Of a stretch of 64,000 bases of DNA, positions 53,325 to 63,026 are shown piece by piece (position 1 is the stretch's first letter; each line of letters opens with the position of its first letter). Source of the DNA: Hydrogenophaga sp040372165. Lineage in GTDB: Bacteria; Pseudomonadota; Gammaproteobacteria; Burkholderiales; Burkholderiaceae_C. The notes beneath the pieces are model-generated. The model made no database searches and was not told where the DNA came from. It saw nothing but the letters and a program-made list of their open reading frames with translations. Position numbers and translations under genes: made by a program. Location: assembly GCF_040372165.1 (NCBI RefSeq), contig NZ_BAABWG010000005.1, forward strand, positions 62,001 through 126,000, given 5' to 3'.

Positions 53325-55268
53325 GTGGCCATCCCTCAGACCTTCATCCAGGACCTGCTCAACCGCGTTGACATCGTCGACGTGGTGGGACGCTATGTCC
53401 AGCTGAAGAAAGGGGGCGCCAACCTGATGGGGCTGTGCCCTTTCCACGGAGAAAAGTCGCCATCATTCTCGGTCAGCCCGTCCAAACAGTTCTATCACTG
53501 CTTTGGTTGCGGAGCGAATGGCAACGCCATCGGCTTCCTCATGGAGCACACCGGCATGAACTTTGTGGAGGCAGTCAAGGAGCTGGCTCAGCAAACCGGC
53601 ATGCAGGTACCCGAAGAAGAAGCGCGACCGGGCGACCGGGAGCGCGCCGCCAAAGCCCGCGAAAAGCGGGCAAGCCTGACCGACTTGCTCGCCAAGGCAG
53701 CCAAGGACTATCAAAAGCAACTCAAGGACTCGCCGCGCGCTGTGTCCTATCTGAAGCAGCGCGGGCTGACAGGCGCCGTCGCCAAGGCTTTTGGCATGGG
53801 CTACGCACCTGAAGGCTGGCGCCACCTCGCTGGTGTCGTTCCTGACTACGCGGATGCCCGTCTGGTGGAGTCCGGGCTGGTCATCGAGCACGTCGACGAG
53901 AAGAATGCCGAAGGAGAGTCGAAACGCTACGACCGTTTCCGCGACCGGATCATGTTCCCGATCCGCAACGTCAAGGGCGAAACCATCGGGTTTGGTGGCC
54001 GCGTGCTCGACAAGGGCGAACCCAAATACCTGAACTCGCCGGAAACACCGGTGTTCAGCAAAGGTCACGAACTCTACGGCCTGTTCGAGGCCCGCACCCC
54101 CATCCGCGCAGCTGGCTATGCGCTGGTCACCGAAGGCTACATGGATGTGGTGGCCCTGGCCCAGCTCGGCTTCCCTCAAGCGGTAGCCACACTGGGCACC
54201 GCCTGCACACCCGATCATGTGCAAAAACTCTTCCGGTTCACCGATTCGGTGGTTTTCAGCTTTGACGGCGACGCCGCTGGCAGGCGTGCAGCGCGCAAGG
54301 CTCTGGAAGCCGCCCTGCCTCTGGCCACTGATACGCGCAGCATCCGTTTTCTCTTCCTGCCGGCCGAACATGACCCCGACAGCTTTATCCGGGCCAACGG
54401 CGCGCAGGCCTTCGAAGACATGGTTCAGAAGGCGACCGTGCTCTCGCGTTTCCTGATGGAAGCGGCTAGCGCAGACTGCGACCTGTCAACGGCCGAAGGG
54501 CGAGCCCGCATGGCCTCGCAGGCAAGGCCACTGTGGACAGCCCTGCCCGATGGGGCACTCAAACGCCAGCTTCTGGGCGACCTGGCTGACCAGGCCGGGC
54601 TTGACGCCAGAGACCTGGAGCAACTCTGGGCCGGGCAGCAACGCCACGACACTGGCAAACGTTCTGCAAAGAGCCGCTGGTCCCCGGAAGGACAAGCCGC
54701 GAATGGTGAAGGGGAGCGCCAGGCAGGCAAATATCGCAAAGGCAAGGACTGGCAGACACCGGGTGGCAGTTCGAAACCCTACCCATATCCATCCCGAAGG
54801 GAGGGCCAGCCCCGGAGCGCAGCACGCGCTCAACGAGGCGTTCCCAGCCGGGCAGACCGTGCGGTGGGCCTCTTGCTGGCCAATGCGCAGGAATGGGATG
54901 CATTGTCGCCTGATGACCACACTCTGCTGGGCCACCTGCCCTCCCCGCATGGCGATGTGTTCGCCTGGCTGGAAAGCCAGATGATGGAGCATGGACCTCA
55001 GCCGTGGTCCGCCTTGCGCGAAGGCTTGCGGGGGCATGCGTTTGAGGAAATGGCCTGCAAACAGGTGGAATTGGCCACTCTGGGTGCCGACACCCAGGCA
55101 GAACAGGAAGAGTTGCTGGGCGTGATGAATCTCTTGCGGGAAGACGCCTGGGCCGCTCAGGCCGCGGTTCTGGCCGAGCGCGTAGCCGGTGGTGACTCCC
55201 ATGCGCTGGAAGAATACAAACGCATTCGCGACAAGATCACAGCCTTGAAAAACGGCCAGGCGGTATAA
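53325..55268 (+). CDS. dnaG: DNA primase
   Basis: This is a 647-residue primase. The zinc-finger CHC2 domain is GLCPFHGEKSPSFSVS and FYHCFGCGANGNAIGF within the first 75 residues. The catalytic TOPRIM domain begins YALVTEGYMDVVALAQLG and continues with VVFSFDGDAAGRRAARKAL. A DnaB-binding domain fills the C-terminal third. It makes RNA primers at the fork. The start appears to be GTG 53325. The rpoD gene follows about 305 bp downstream; a dnaG-rpoD order is usual in proteobacteria. Confidence 0.95.
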   Translation: MAIPQTFIQDLLNRVDIVDVVGRYVQLKKGGANLMGLCPFHGEKSPSFSVSPSKQFYHCFGCGANGNAIGFLMEHTGMNFVEAVKELAQQTGMQVPEEEARPGDRERAAKAREKRASLTDLLAKAAKDYQKQLKDSPRAVSYLKQRGLTGAVAKAFGMGYAPEGWRHLAGVVPDYADARLVESGLVIEHVDEKNAEGESKRYDRFRDRIMFPIRNVKGETIGFGGRVLDKGEPKYLNSPETPVFSKGHELYGLFEARTPIRAAGYALVTEGYMDVVALAQLGFPQAVATLGTACTPDHVQKLFRFTDSVVFSFDGDAAGRRAARKALEAALPLATDTRSIRFLFLPAEHDPDSFIRANGAQAFEDMVQKATVLSRFLMEAASADCDLSTAEGRARMASQARPLWTALPDGALKRQLLGDLADQAGLDARDLEQLWAGQQRHDTGKRSAKSRWSPEGQAANGEGERQAGKYRKGKDWQTPGGSSKPYPYPSRREGQPRSAARAQRGVPSRADRAVGLLLANAQEWDALSPDDHTLLGHLPSPHGDVFAWLESQMMEHGPQPWSALREGLRGHAFEEMACKQVELATLGADTQAEQEELLGVMNLLREDAWAAQAAVLAERVAGGDSHALEEYKRIRDKITALKNGQAV

Positions 55269-55269
55269 T
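55264..55269 (+). promoter_or_regulatory. Candidate rpoD promoter (-10 box)
   Basis: TATAAT at 55264-55269 overlaps the dnaG stop codon. A TTGAAA lies upstream at 55245-55250, but the spacing of 13 bp is short. The remaining 304 bp to the rpoD start hold no gene. RpoD often has its own promoters besides read-through from dnaG. Confidence 0.4.
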
Positions 55270-55573
55270 ATAAGGCTTACGCACCGCAAGCGCGACAGCA
55301 GCACCTCCGGCAAAGGCCTAACCCCAGGACAGGGGCGACGCGGAACTGACCCCGGCCACCTCCGCTCTCAGCAAGAGCGCGAGAGATCCCCGCAAGGACT
55401 GCACACCAAATGATCGCCCACACAGCTTGCGGGCCCGCCCTCTTCCGGCCAAAGGCGGGTCCAGCGCACCTCCATGCTCAGCTCATGACACGCCATTGTG
55501 GCGCGCGTTTGCCGTGCATGAACAGGTGAAGATGCTTCCCAGCCGGCCCCGATCCGAGAATTTTGAGGTTCAA

Positions 55574-57907
<2,334 letters not shown>

Positions 57908-57935
57908 GCCGCGACGCTGTCGTCAAGCGAGCAAC

Positions 57936-57964
57936 AAAAAGGGAGCCCTCGGGGCTCCCTTTTT
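57936..57964 (+). terminator. Intrinsic terminator of rpoD
   Basis: Arms AAGGGAGCCC and GGGCTCCCTT are followed by TTTTT, starting about 30 bp after the stop codon. Confidence 0.92.
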
Positions 57965-58003
57965 GTTTAAAGGCGCCAAGGTCGGCGACCGAGCGGCATG
58001 CCC

Positions 58004-58852
58004 TTACACCGTCTCCAACGCCAGCACGCCCGTGGCAGTGTTGGAGATGGGGATGTGGTAGTTGCTGTGCACCTTGCGCACGCCAGCGCCACCGGCCGTG
58101 AGGGCCGCGCGCATGGCCAGCCACATGAGCAGTTCCACGCCTTGCGTGCCGGCCTTTTCCACTAACTCCAGATCGCTGAATTGCGTGGCCCATTCAGGGT
58201 TGCTTTCCATGGATTCGAGGAACTGCAGGTCGAAGGCCTTGTTGATGAAGCCGGCGCGCTCGCCTTCGAGTTGGTGAGAGAGGCCTCCGGTGGCCATGAC
58301 GGCGACTTTCTTGTCGCTGTCCCAGTTCACGATGGCCTCGCCCACTGCCTTGCCCAACTTGTAGCAGCGCTTGGCGGTAGGCAACGGGAACTGCACCGTG
58401 TTGATGTTGATGGGGACGATCTGCACCGGCGCCACGGCTTCATTCGGCCAGAACAGTTTGAACGGCAGTGTGCAGGCATGGTCGACCAGCATTTCCTGAC
58501 AGGTCACGATGTCGAACTCTTTGGCGATGAGCTCATTGATGAGGTGCCAGGACAGGTCCACGCAGCCTTGCATGGGCGGCAGCGTGGGAATGCCCCAACC
58601 TTCATCGGCATTGCTGTAGGTGGCGGCCGCGCCCACGGCAAAGGTGGGCATCTTGTCGAGGAAGAAGTTCAGGCCGTGGTCGTTGTAGAACACGACAACC
58701 ACGTCGGGCTGATGCTCGCCCAGCCACTGGTGGATGGGCGGAAAGCCGTCGAAGAACGGCTTCCAGTACGGTTCGTTTTGCAGACCTTTGTGGATGGCGC
58801 CGCCGATGGCGGGGATGTGCGAGGTGGCCAGACCACCGATGAGTTGTGCCAT
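58004..58852 (-). CDS. ligB: Protocatechuate 4,5-dioxygenase beta chain (LigB)
   Basis: This is a 282-residue extradiol dioxygenase of the LigB superfamily. Iron ligand His12 is in GGLATSHIPAIGG and His59 is in VVFYNDHGLNFFLD. The Glu ligand is in the C-terminal region near DLELVEKAGTQGVELLMW. With LigA it opens protocatechuate (or gallate) by meta-cleavage at the 4,5 position. The alpha gene lies upstream, 183 bp apart. Protocatechuate versus gallate preference cannot be settled from the sequence. Confidence 0.92.
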   Translation of the reverse strand: MAQLIGGLATSHIPAIGGAIHKGLQNEPYWKPFFDGFPPIHQWLGEHQPDVVVVFYNDHGLNFFLDKMPTFAVGAAATYSNADEGWGIPTLPPMQGCVDLSWHLINELIAKEFDIVTCQEMLVDHACTLPFKLFWPNEAVAPVQIVPININTVQFPLPTAKRCYKLGKAVGEAIVNWDSDKKVAVMATGGLSHQLEGERAGFINKAFDLQFLESMESNPEWATQFSDLELVEKAGTQGVELLMWLAMRAALTAGGAGVRKVHSNYHIPISNTATGVLALETV

Positions 58853-59035
58853 GTTGATTCTCCTGACGGATCAGATCTTCTGAATTCGAGTGAGTGACTC
58901 AGGTGCCATGTCGCCATGCTGTTGAGTCGATGCTGAGGAGCGAGCGATTGGCCTTGGACACCCGTGGAACCGGCTTTGCCGGGCCACCGGGGTGCAGCCC
59001 CCTTCCAGGGGGAAGGCGCACAGCGCCGCAGGGGG
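58853..59035. repeat. GC-rich hairpin repeat between ligA and ligB
   Basis: The gap contains stacked hairpins near 58967-59036, for example AACCGGCTTTGCCGG and GCCCCCTTCCAGGGGGAAGGC. The style is similar to the repeats downstream of ettA and of the SDR gene. It separates two subunit genes that are usually adjacent. Confidence 0.7.
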
Positions 59036-59386
59036 TCAGCACTGGTTGTTGGCTGCCACGAGCTTGGCCTTGAACTCGTCCTTGCTCATGCCGGTCTGCT
59101 GGGCACCAATGTCCTGCATGTCCAGACCAAAGATGCCGGCGAACTTGGCCAGGTAGTAGGCATTGCCGCCCGCTTCCAGCAAGGCCAGCACCTGCTTGGA
59201 GCGAATGGCCTCGGCTTGCTGCTCGTTCAGGCCGTACTTCTGCATGTAGGCCTCGGGGTCGGCGACAAAGGCGTCGCGGTTGGCCTTGTCGTTGAAGGAA
59301 AAGCACATCTTGTTCAGTGCAAGGCCTTTGGCCGCCATTTCACCGTCAAACGGCGTGGTGCCGGGAATGCTGATCTTGTTGCTCAC
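59036..59386 (-). CDS. ligA: Protocatechuate 4,5-dioxygenase alpha chain (LigA)
   Basis: This is a 116-residue small helical subunit. The pattern LNKMCFSFNDKANRDAFVADPEAYMQKYGLNEQQ and NAYYLAKFAGIFGLDMQDIGAQQTGM are characteristic of LigA. The start is GTG 59386, with AGAGGAG 8 bases upstream on the reverse strand; the first Met of the longer frame (59476) has no ribosome binding site and would reach into the regulator promoter. It forms the alpha2beta2 enzyme with LigB and is divergent from a LysR gene. Confidence 0.92.
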   Translation of the reverse strand: MSNKISIPGTTPFDGEMAAKGLALNKMCFSFNDKANRDAFVADPEAYMQKYGLNEQQAEAIRSKQVLALLEAGGNAYYLAKFAGIFGLDMQDIGAQQTGMSKDEFKAKLVAANNQC

Positions 59387-59474
59387 AGCGAGTCTCCTCT
59401 GAATGTTCCGCTTGTGAAGCGGTGCGTCGACAACTGAAGGAAAGTTTGCGCCGCTCATTGCAAAAAATAAACAC

Positions 59475-59486
59475 ATGATTCATCAT
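59475..59486 (+). promoter_or_regulatory. Possible LysR-type operator
   Basis: The palindrome ATGAT-TC-ATCAT at 59475-59486 overlaps the AT-rich control region between ligA and the LysR gene, 8 bp before the LysR start. LysR proteins bind such dyads to regulate themselves and the divergent operon. Confidence 0.4.
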
Positions 59487-59493
59487 ATATTTC

Positions 59494-60444
59494 ATGAGCA
59501 ATATCGATTGGTTGGATCTGGATGCGTCGCTGCTGAAAACCTTGGTTGCGGTACTGGAGCACGGCAGCGTCACCCAGGCGGCCCACGCCCTGGGCGTGAC
59601 CCAATCGGCCGTAAGCCATCAGCTGGACAAGCTGCGGGCCATCACGGGCGACGCCTTGTTCGTCAAGAGCGGGCGCGGCATTGTGGCCACAGCCCGTGCG
59701 CTGGCACTGGCCGAGCCGGCACGTTTGCTCTTGCGTGACATGGAACGGTTTGCCCATGCAGGCGATTTCGACCCGGCGCGCTGGCAGGCAACCGTCACCA
59801 TTGCGGCCAACGATTTCCAGCGAGAGGTGTTGCTGCCATCGCTGATGGTGCGTTTGCGAATATCGGCGCCCGGTGTGACGCTGCGCGTCATCCCCTCCGA
59901 TGTGCCCAGCCTGGACATGTTGCGTGATCGGCATTGCGACATCGCCATCAGTCCTCGCCCGCCGGAAGGGAGCGACATCCTGCAGCAAAGACTGTTCGTC
60001 GACGAATACCGCGTGTACTATGACCCGGGGGTCCGGGAACCACCGCGCCAGCTCAAAGACTACGAAGCCGCCGAGCACATCACCGTGGTCTATGAGCCCC
60101 GACGCAGCCTGCAGGTCGACACGGACCTGGCAGCAGCGGGCGTCCGCCGCCACTTTGCCGTGCAGGTGCCGGGCTTTGCCGCATTGCCCGCCTTTCTGGC
60201 CGGCAGTGATTGGCTGGCCACCGCACCGTCGCTTCTCGCCCTGGGCTTCATGCGTCCGTTTGCCAGCGTGGCTGTTCCTGTGTCGAAGTGCCCTCGTTTG
60301 CCGATGTACCTGATTTGGCATCGACAACACCATGATGACGCAGCACACCGCTGGCTGAGAGAGCAGCTGCTCGAGGTAGCCAAGGCAGCGTTGCCACAGC
60401 CACCAGCCAGACGCAGCCGCAACACTCGGCCTCGGTCAGTCTGA
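59494..60444 (+). CDS. LysR-family transcriptional regulator
   Basis: This is a 316-residue regulator with a winged helix at residues 8-60 (LKTLVAVLEHGSVTQAAHALGVTQSAVSHQLDKLR). The C-terminal part is a PBP2-like effector domain. It is divergent from ligA, with 107 bp between the starts. It most likely regulates the protocatechuate genes with a ring-cleavage intermediate as effector. It overlaps the end of the AraC-type gene by nine bases. Confidence 0.92.
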   Translation: MSNIDWLDLDASLLKTLVAVLEHGSVTQAAHALGVTQSAVSHQLDKLRAITGDALFVKSGRGIVATARALALAEPARLLLRDMERFAHAGDFDPARWQATVTIAANDFQREVLLPSLMVRLRISAPGVTLRVIPSDVPSLDMLRDRHCDIAISPRPPEGSDILQQRLFVDEYRVYYDPGVREPPRQLKDYEAAEHITVVYEPRRSLQVDTDLAAAGVRRHFAVQVPGFAALPAFLAGSDWLATAPSLLALGFMRPFASVAVPVSKCPRLPMYLIWHRQHHDDAAHRWLREQLLEVAKAALPQPPARRSRNTRPRSV

Positions 60445-61353
60445 AGCTGGGGCACCCTGCTTCGACCGGCGCCATTGCTGGGGGCTCATGCCGGTGTGGC
60501 GCTTGAAGAAGCGGGAAAAATAGGCGGGGTCCTCAAAGCCCAGCTCCATGGACAAACTGGCCGCCGGTGCGGCCACATAGAGCAGGCGACGGCATGCCTC
60601 TCGAATCAGGCGTTCGTGTACGAGGGTCAGCGCACTGCATTGGCGTTGTGCCCTCACCAGGCGGTTCAATCGCTGAGTAGACAAACCCAGCTTGGCGGCA
60701 TAGTCGTCCATGCTCCAGTGTTCGGCGTAGTGCGCCTCGATGAGCATCAGGTAGCGCGTGAACAGGCTTTGCTGGTCCGTCGCGCTGCTCATCAGGTCTC
60801 GCCGCTCGCCCATTCGTGCCAGTCGCCAGACGACTGCCCGTGCCAGCCATCCGATGACCGGGCTGTCGGCCGCGTCTGGACTGTTGAACTCTGCTGTGAG
60901 CCCTGCCAACTGATGCCGCAACCGGTCCGCGTCGGCGGGTTGTTCGCGCAAGTCGATCACGCCGGGGGAATCGAACAGGGTCTGAAACGATTGACCGACC
61001 TGCTGGAAGTCGCCCTCCAGCAACAAGCGCGGTGAGAGTGTGAGCACATGTCCGTCGGTGTCCGGCGCAAAACGAAACCCGTGCACCACGCCTGGCGGTG
61101 CCACGATGGCCGCCGGGCCCGCTACCGAACCCTGCCAGTCGTCGAGTGCCACGTCCGCACGCCCTTCATGCAGACACAGCACCTGGTGCAGGCCTGTATG
61201 CACGTGGGGCTCGATCTCCCACCGGTAGAGCTGGCTGCGTGATCGCACGTCTTCAATGTGCAGGATCTCCTGGCCCGGTGCACTGCGCTCGCCGTAAAGG
61301 GCGAACTTCGGAATGGAGCGGCGGTGTCGAGGCTTTCCGGGATGACTGACCAT
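60436..61353 (-). CDS. AraC-family regulator, PobR-like
   Basis: This 305-residue protein has an N-terminal cupin ligand-binding domain, starting near IPKFALYGE and HVHTGLHQVLCLHEG. A C-terminal double HTH domain (MDDYAAKLGLSTQRLNRLVR and ASLSMELGFEDPAYFSRFFKRHTGMSPQQWR) follows. It resembles PobR-type activators of 4-hydroxybenzoate catabolism. ATG 61353 is the likely start; ATG 61401 is possible, and the longer open frame to 61725 runs antisense through the P450 gene. It is divergent from the P450 operon and probably activates it. Confidence 0.88.
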   Translation of the reverse strand: MVSHPGKPRHRRSIPKFALYGERSAPGQEILHIEDVRSRSQLYRWEIEPHVHTGLHQVLCLHEGRADVALDDWQGSVAGPAAIVAPPGVVHGFRFAPDTDGHVLTLSPRLLLEGDFQQVGQSFQTLFDSPGVIDLREQPADADRLRHQLAGLTAEFNSPDAADSPVIGWLARAVVWRLARMGERRDLMSSATDQQSLFTRYLMLIEAHYAEHWSMDDYAAKLGLSTQRLNRLVRAQRQCSALTLVHERLIREACRRLLYVAAPAASLSMELGFEDPAYFSRFFKRHTGMSPQQWRRSKQGAPASD

Positions 61354-61466
61354 TTGTCCATTTTGATCGAAAAGTACAATCAATAGCAGCAAATATTGCA
61401 TTTTTTGTTTTGTTGTCAGACGTAAAGTGCACTCCATCGCCAATTCAAGGACCGAAGGAGACACAC
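61354..61466. promoter_or_regulatory. Divergent control region of the P450 operon
   Basis: This 113-bp AT-rich intergenic region lies between the AraC-type and P450 genes. No convincing -35/-10 pair was found. The P450 ribosome binding site GAAGGAG is at 61454-61460. Confidence 0.4.
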
Positions 61467-62660
61467 ATGAGCACGAGTCTGGGCAGCTTTCATTTCGACC
61501 CCTATTCCCCGGCCATCGACGCCGACCCGTTCCCTTACTACAAGCACCTGCGTGACGAGCACCCCTGCTTCTGGAGCGAGGAAGCCCAGATGTGGGTGCT
61601 CTCACGCTACGCCGATATCGTCTCTGCCGGACAGGACTGGCAGACCTACTCTTCGGCCAGTGGCAACCTGATGACCGAGCTGCCAGGCCGCGCCGGTGCC
61701 ACGCTGGGCAGCTCTGATCCACCAAAGCACGACCGACTGCGTGGGTTGATCCAGCACGCCTTCATGAAGCGCAATCTGATGGCGCTGGAAGAGCCCATCC
61801 GGGATGTGGCCAGACAGGTGTTTGCCCAACTCAAGGATGTGAAAGAGTTCGACTTCAAGGACGTGTCAGCGCAGTTCACGGTGAAGGTACTCATGGCTGC
61901 CCTGGGACTGCCCATGGGCGAAGACGCGCTGGTGCCCGAGCATGAAGTTCGCGAGAACGCTGTGCTGATGGTGCAAAGCGATGCCCGTACCCGCGCCAAA
62001 GGGCCGGAGCACATTGCGGCCTACAACTGGATGCAGGAGTACGCCAGCAAGGTGATTGCCATGCGCCGCGCCGAGCCACAGAACGACCTCATCAGCAACT
62101 TTGCGCTGGCCGAGATCGATGGTGATCGCCTGGACGACCGCGAAGTGCTGCTGACCACCACGACGTTGATCATGGCGGGCGTGGAGTCACTGGGCGGCTT
62201 CATGATGATGTTCGCCTACAACCTGGCCACCTTCGACGAGGCGCGCCGCGCCGTGGTGGCCAACCCGGCCCTGCTACCCGACGCCATCGAGGAAAGCCTG
62301 CGTTTCAACACCTCGGCCCAGCGCTTCCGTCGCCGCCTGATGAAGGACGTGAGCCTGCATGGCCAGACCATGAAGGAAGGCGACTTCGTCTGTCTGGCCT
62401 ATGGCAGCGGCAACCGCGATGAGCGCCAGTACCCCAACCCGGATGTGTACGACATCACCCGCAAGCCTCGCGGGCACCTGGGCTTTGGCGGCGGCGTACA
62501 CGCCTGCCTGGGCACTGCCATTGCGCGCCTGGCGGTGAAGATCGCTTTTGAAGAGTTCCATCAAGTCGTTCCCGACTATGCCCGCGCAGCAGACCAGCTG
62601 CCATGGATGCCGTCGTCAACATTCCGCAGCCCGCTGGTGCTGCAACTCAGGGCGCTGTGA
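61467..62660 (+). CDS. Cytochrome P450
   Basis: This is a 397-residue soluble bacterial P450. Motifs: I-helix MAGVESLGG with Glu240 and Ser241, where most P450s have Asp/Glu-Thr, then the K-helix EESLRF. The heme-binding loop FGGGVHACLG has Cys347 as the thiolate ligand. It inserts one oxygen atom, using electrons from the ferredoxin and reductase genes that follow directly. The nearby LigAB genes and PobR-like regulator suggest an aromatic substrate, perhaps an O-methyl aromatic, but this is inference. It has strong ribosome binding site GAAGGAG. Confidence 0.92.
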   Translation: MSTSLGSFHFDPYSPAIDADPFPYYKHLRDEHPCFWSEEAQMWVLSRYADIVSAGQDWQTYSSASGNLMTELPGRAGATLGSSDPPKHDRLRGLIQHAFMKRNLMALEEPIRDVARQVFAQLKDVKEFDFKDVSAQFTVKVLMAALGLPMGEDALVPEHEVRENAVLMVQSDARTRAKGPEHIAAYNWMQEYASKVIAMRRAEPQNDLISNFALAEIDGDRLDDREVLLTTTTLIMAGVESLGGFMMMFAYNLATFDEARRAVVANPALLPDAIEESLRFNTSAQRFRRRLMKDVSLHGQTMKEGDFVCLAYGSGNRDERQYPNPDVYDITRKPRGHLGFGGGVHACLGTAIARLAVKIAFEEFHQVVPDYARAADQLPWMPSSTFRSPLVLQLRAL

Positions 62661-62702
62661 ATCACACCAGCGCACAAGATCTCATCGAACCACGGAGAAA
62701 CC

Positions 62703-63026
62703 ATGGCCAACATTACTTTTATTGAAGCTGACGGGCAGTCCACCACCATCGATCTGGCAGACGGCTGGAGCCTGATGCAAGGCGCCATCACCAATGGCGT
62801 CGAAGGCATTGTTGGTGAATGCGGTGGTTCTTGCGCCTGCGCTACCTGTCACTGCTACGTGGACGACTTTCTGGCGGGCGTGCTGCCGGCACCGAGTGAA
62901 GGCGAGCTGGACTTGCTGGAGAACGTTGCCGCAGAGCGCAAAGCCAACAGCCGCCTGGCCTGCCAGATCAAGGCCAGTGCCGCCATCGATGGCGGCGTGG
63001 TGACGCTGCCGGAGTGCCAGGAATGA
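62703..63026 (+). CDS. Adrenodoxin/putidaredoxin-type 2Fe-2S ferredoxin
   Basis: This is a 107-residue ferredoxin. Cluster cysteines are C40, C46, C49 and C87, with the adrenodoxin-type C-x5-C-x2-C spacing. It passes electrons from the FAD reductase to the P450. The gene starts 42 bp after the P450 gene and overlaps the reductase start (ATGA). Confidence 0.95.
   Translation: MANITFIEADGQSTTIDLADGWSLMQGAITNGVEGIVGECGGSCACATCHCYVDDFLAGVLPAPSEGELDLLENVAAERKANSRLACQIKASAAIDGGVVTLPECQE

Noticed and set aside
61354..61725. N-terminal extension of the AraC-type regulator to 61725
   Set aside because: It is antisense to the P450 start, is Ser/Arg/Pro-rich, and regulator similarity begins only after 61353.
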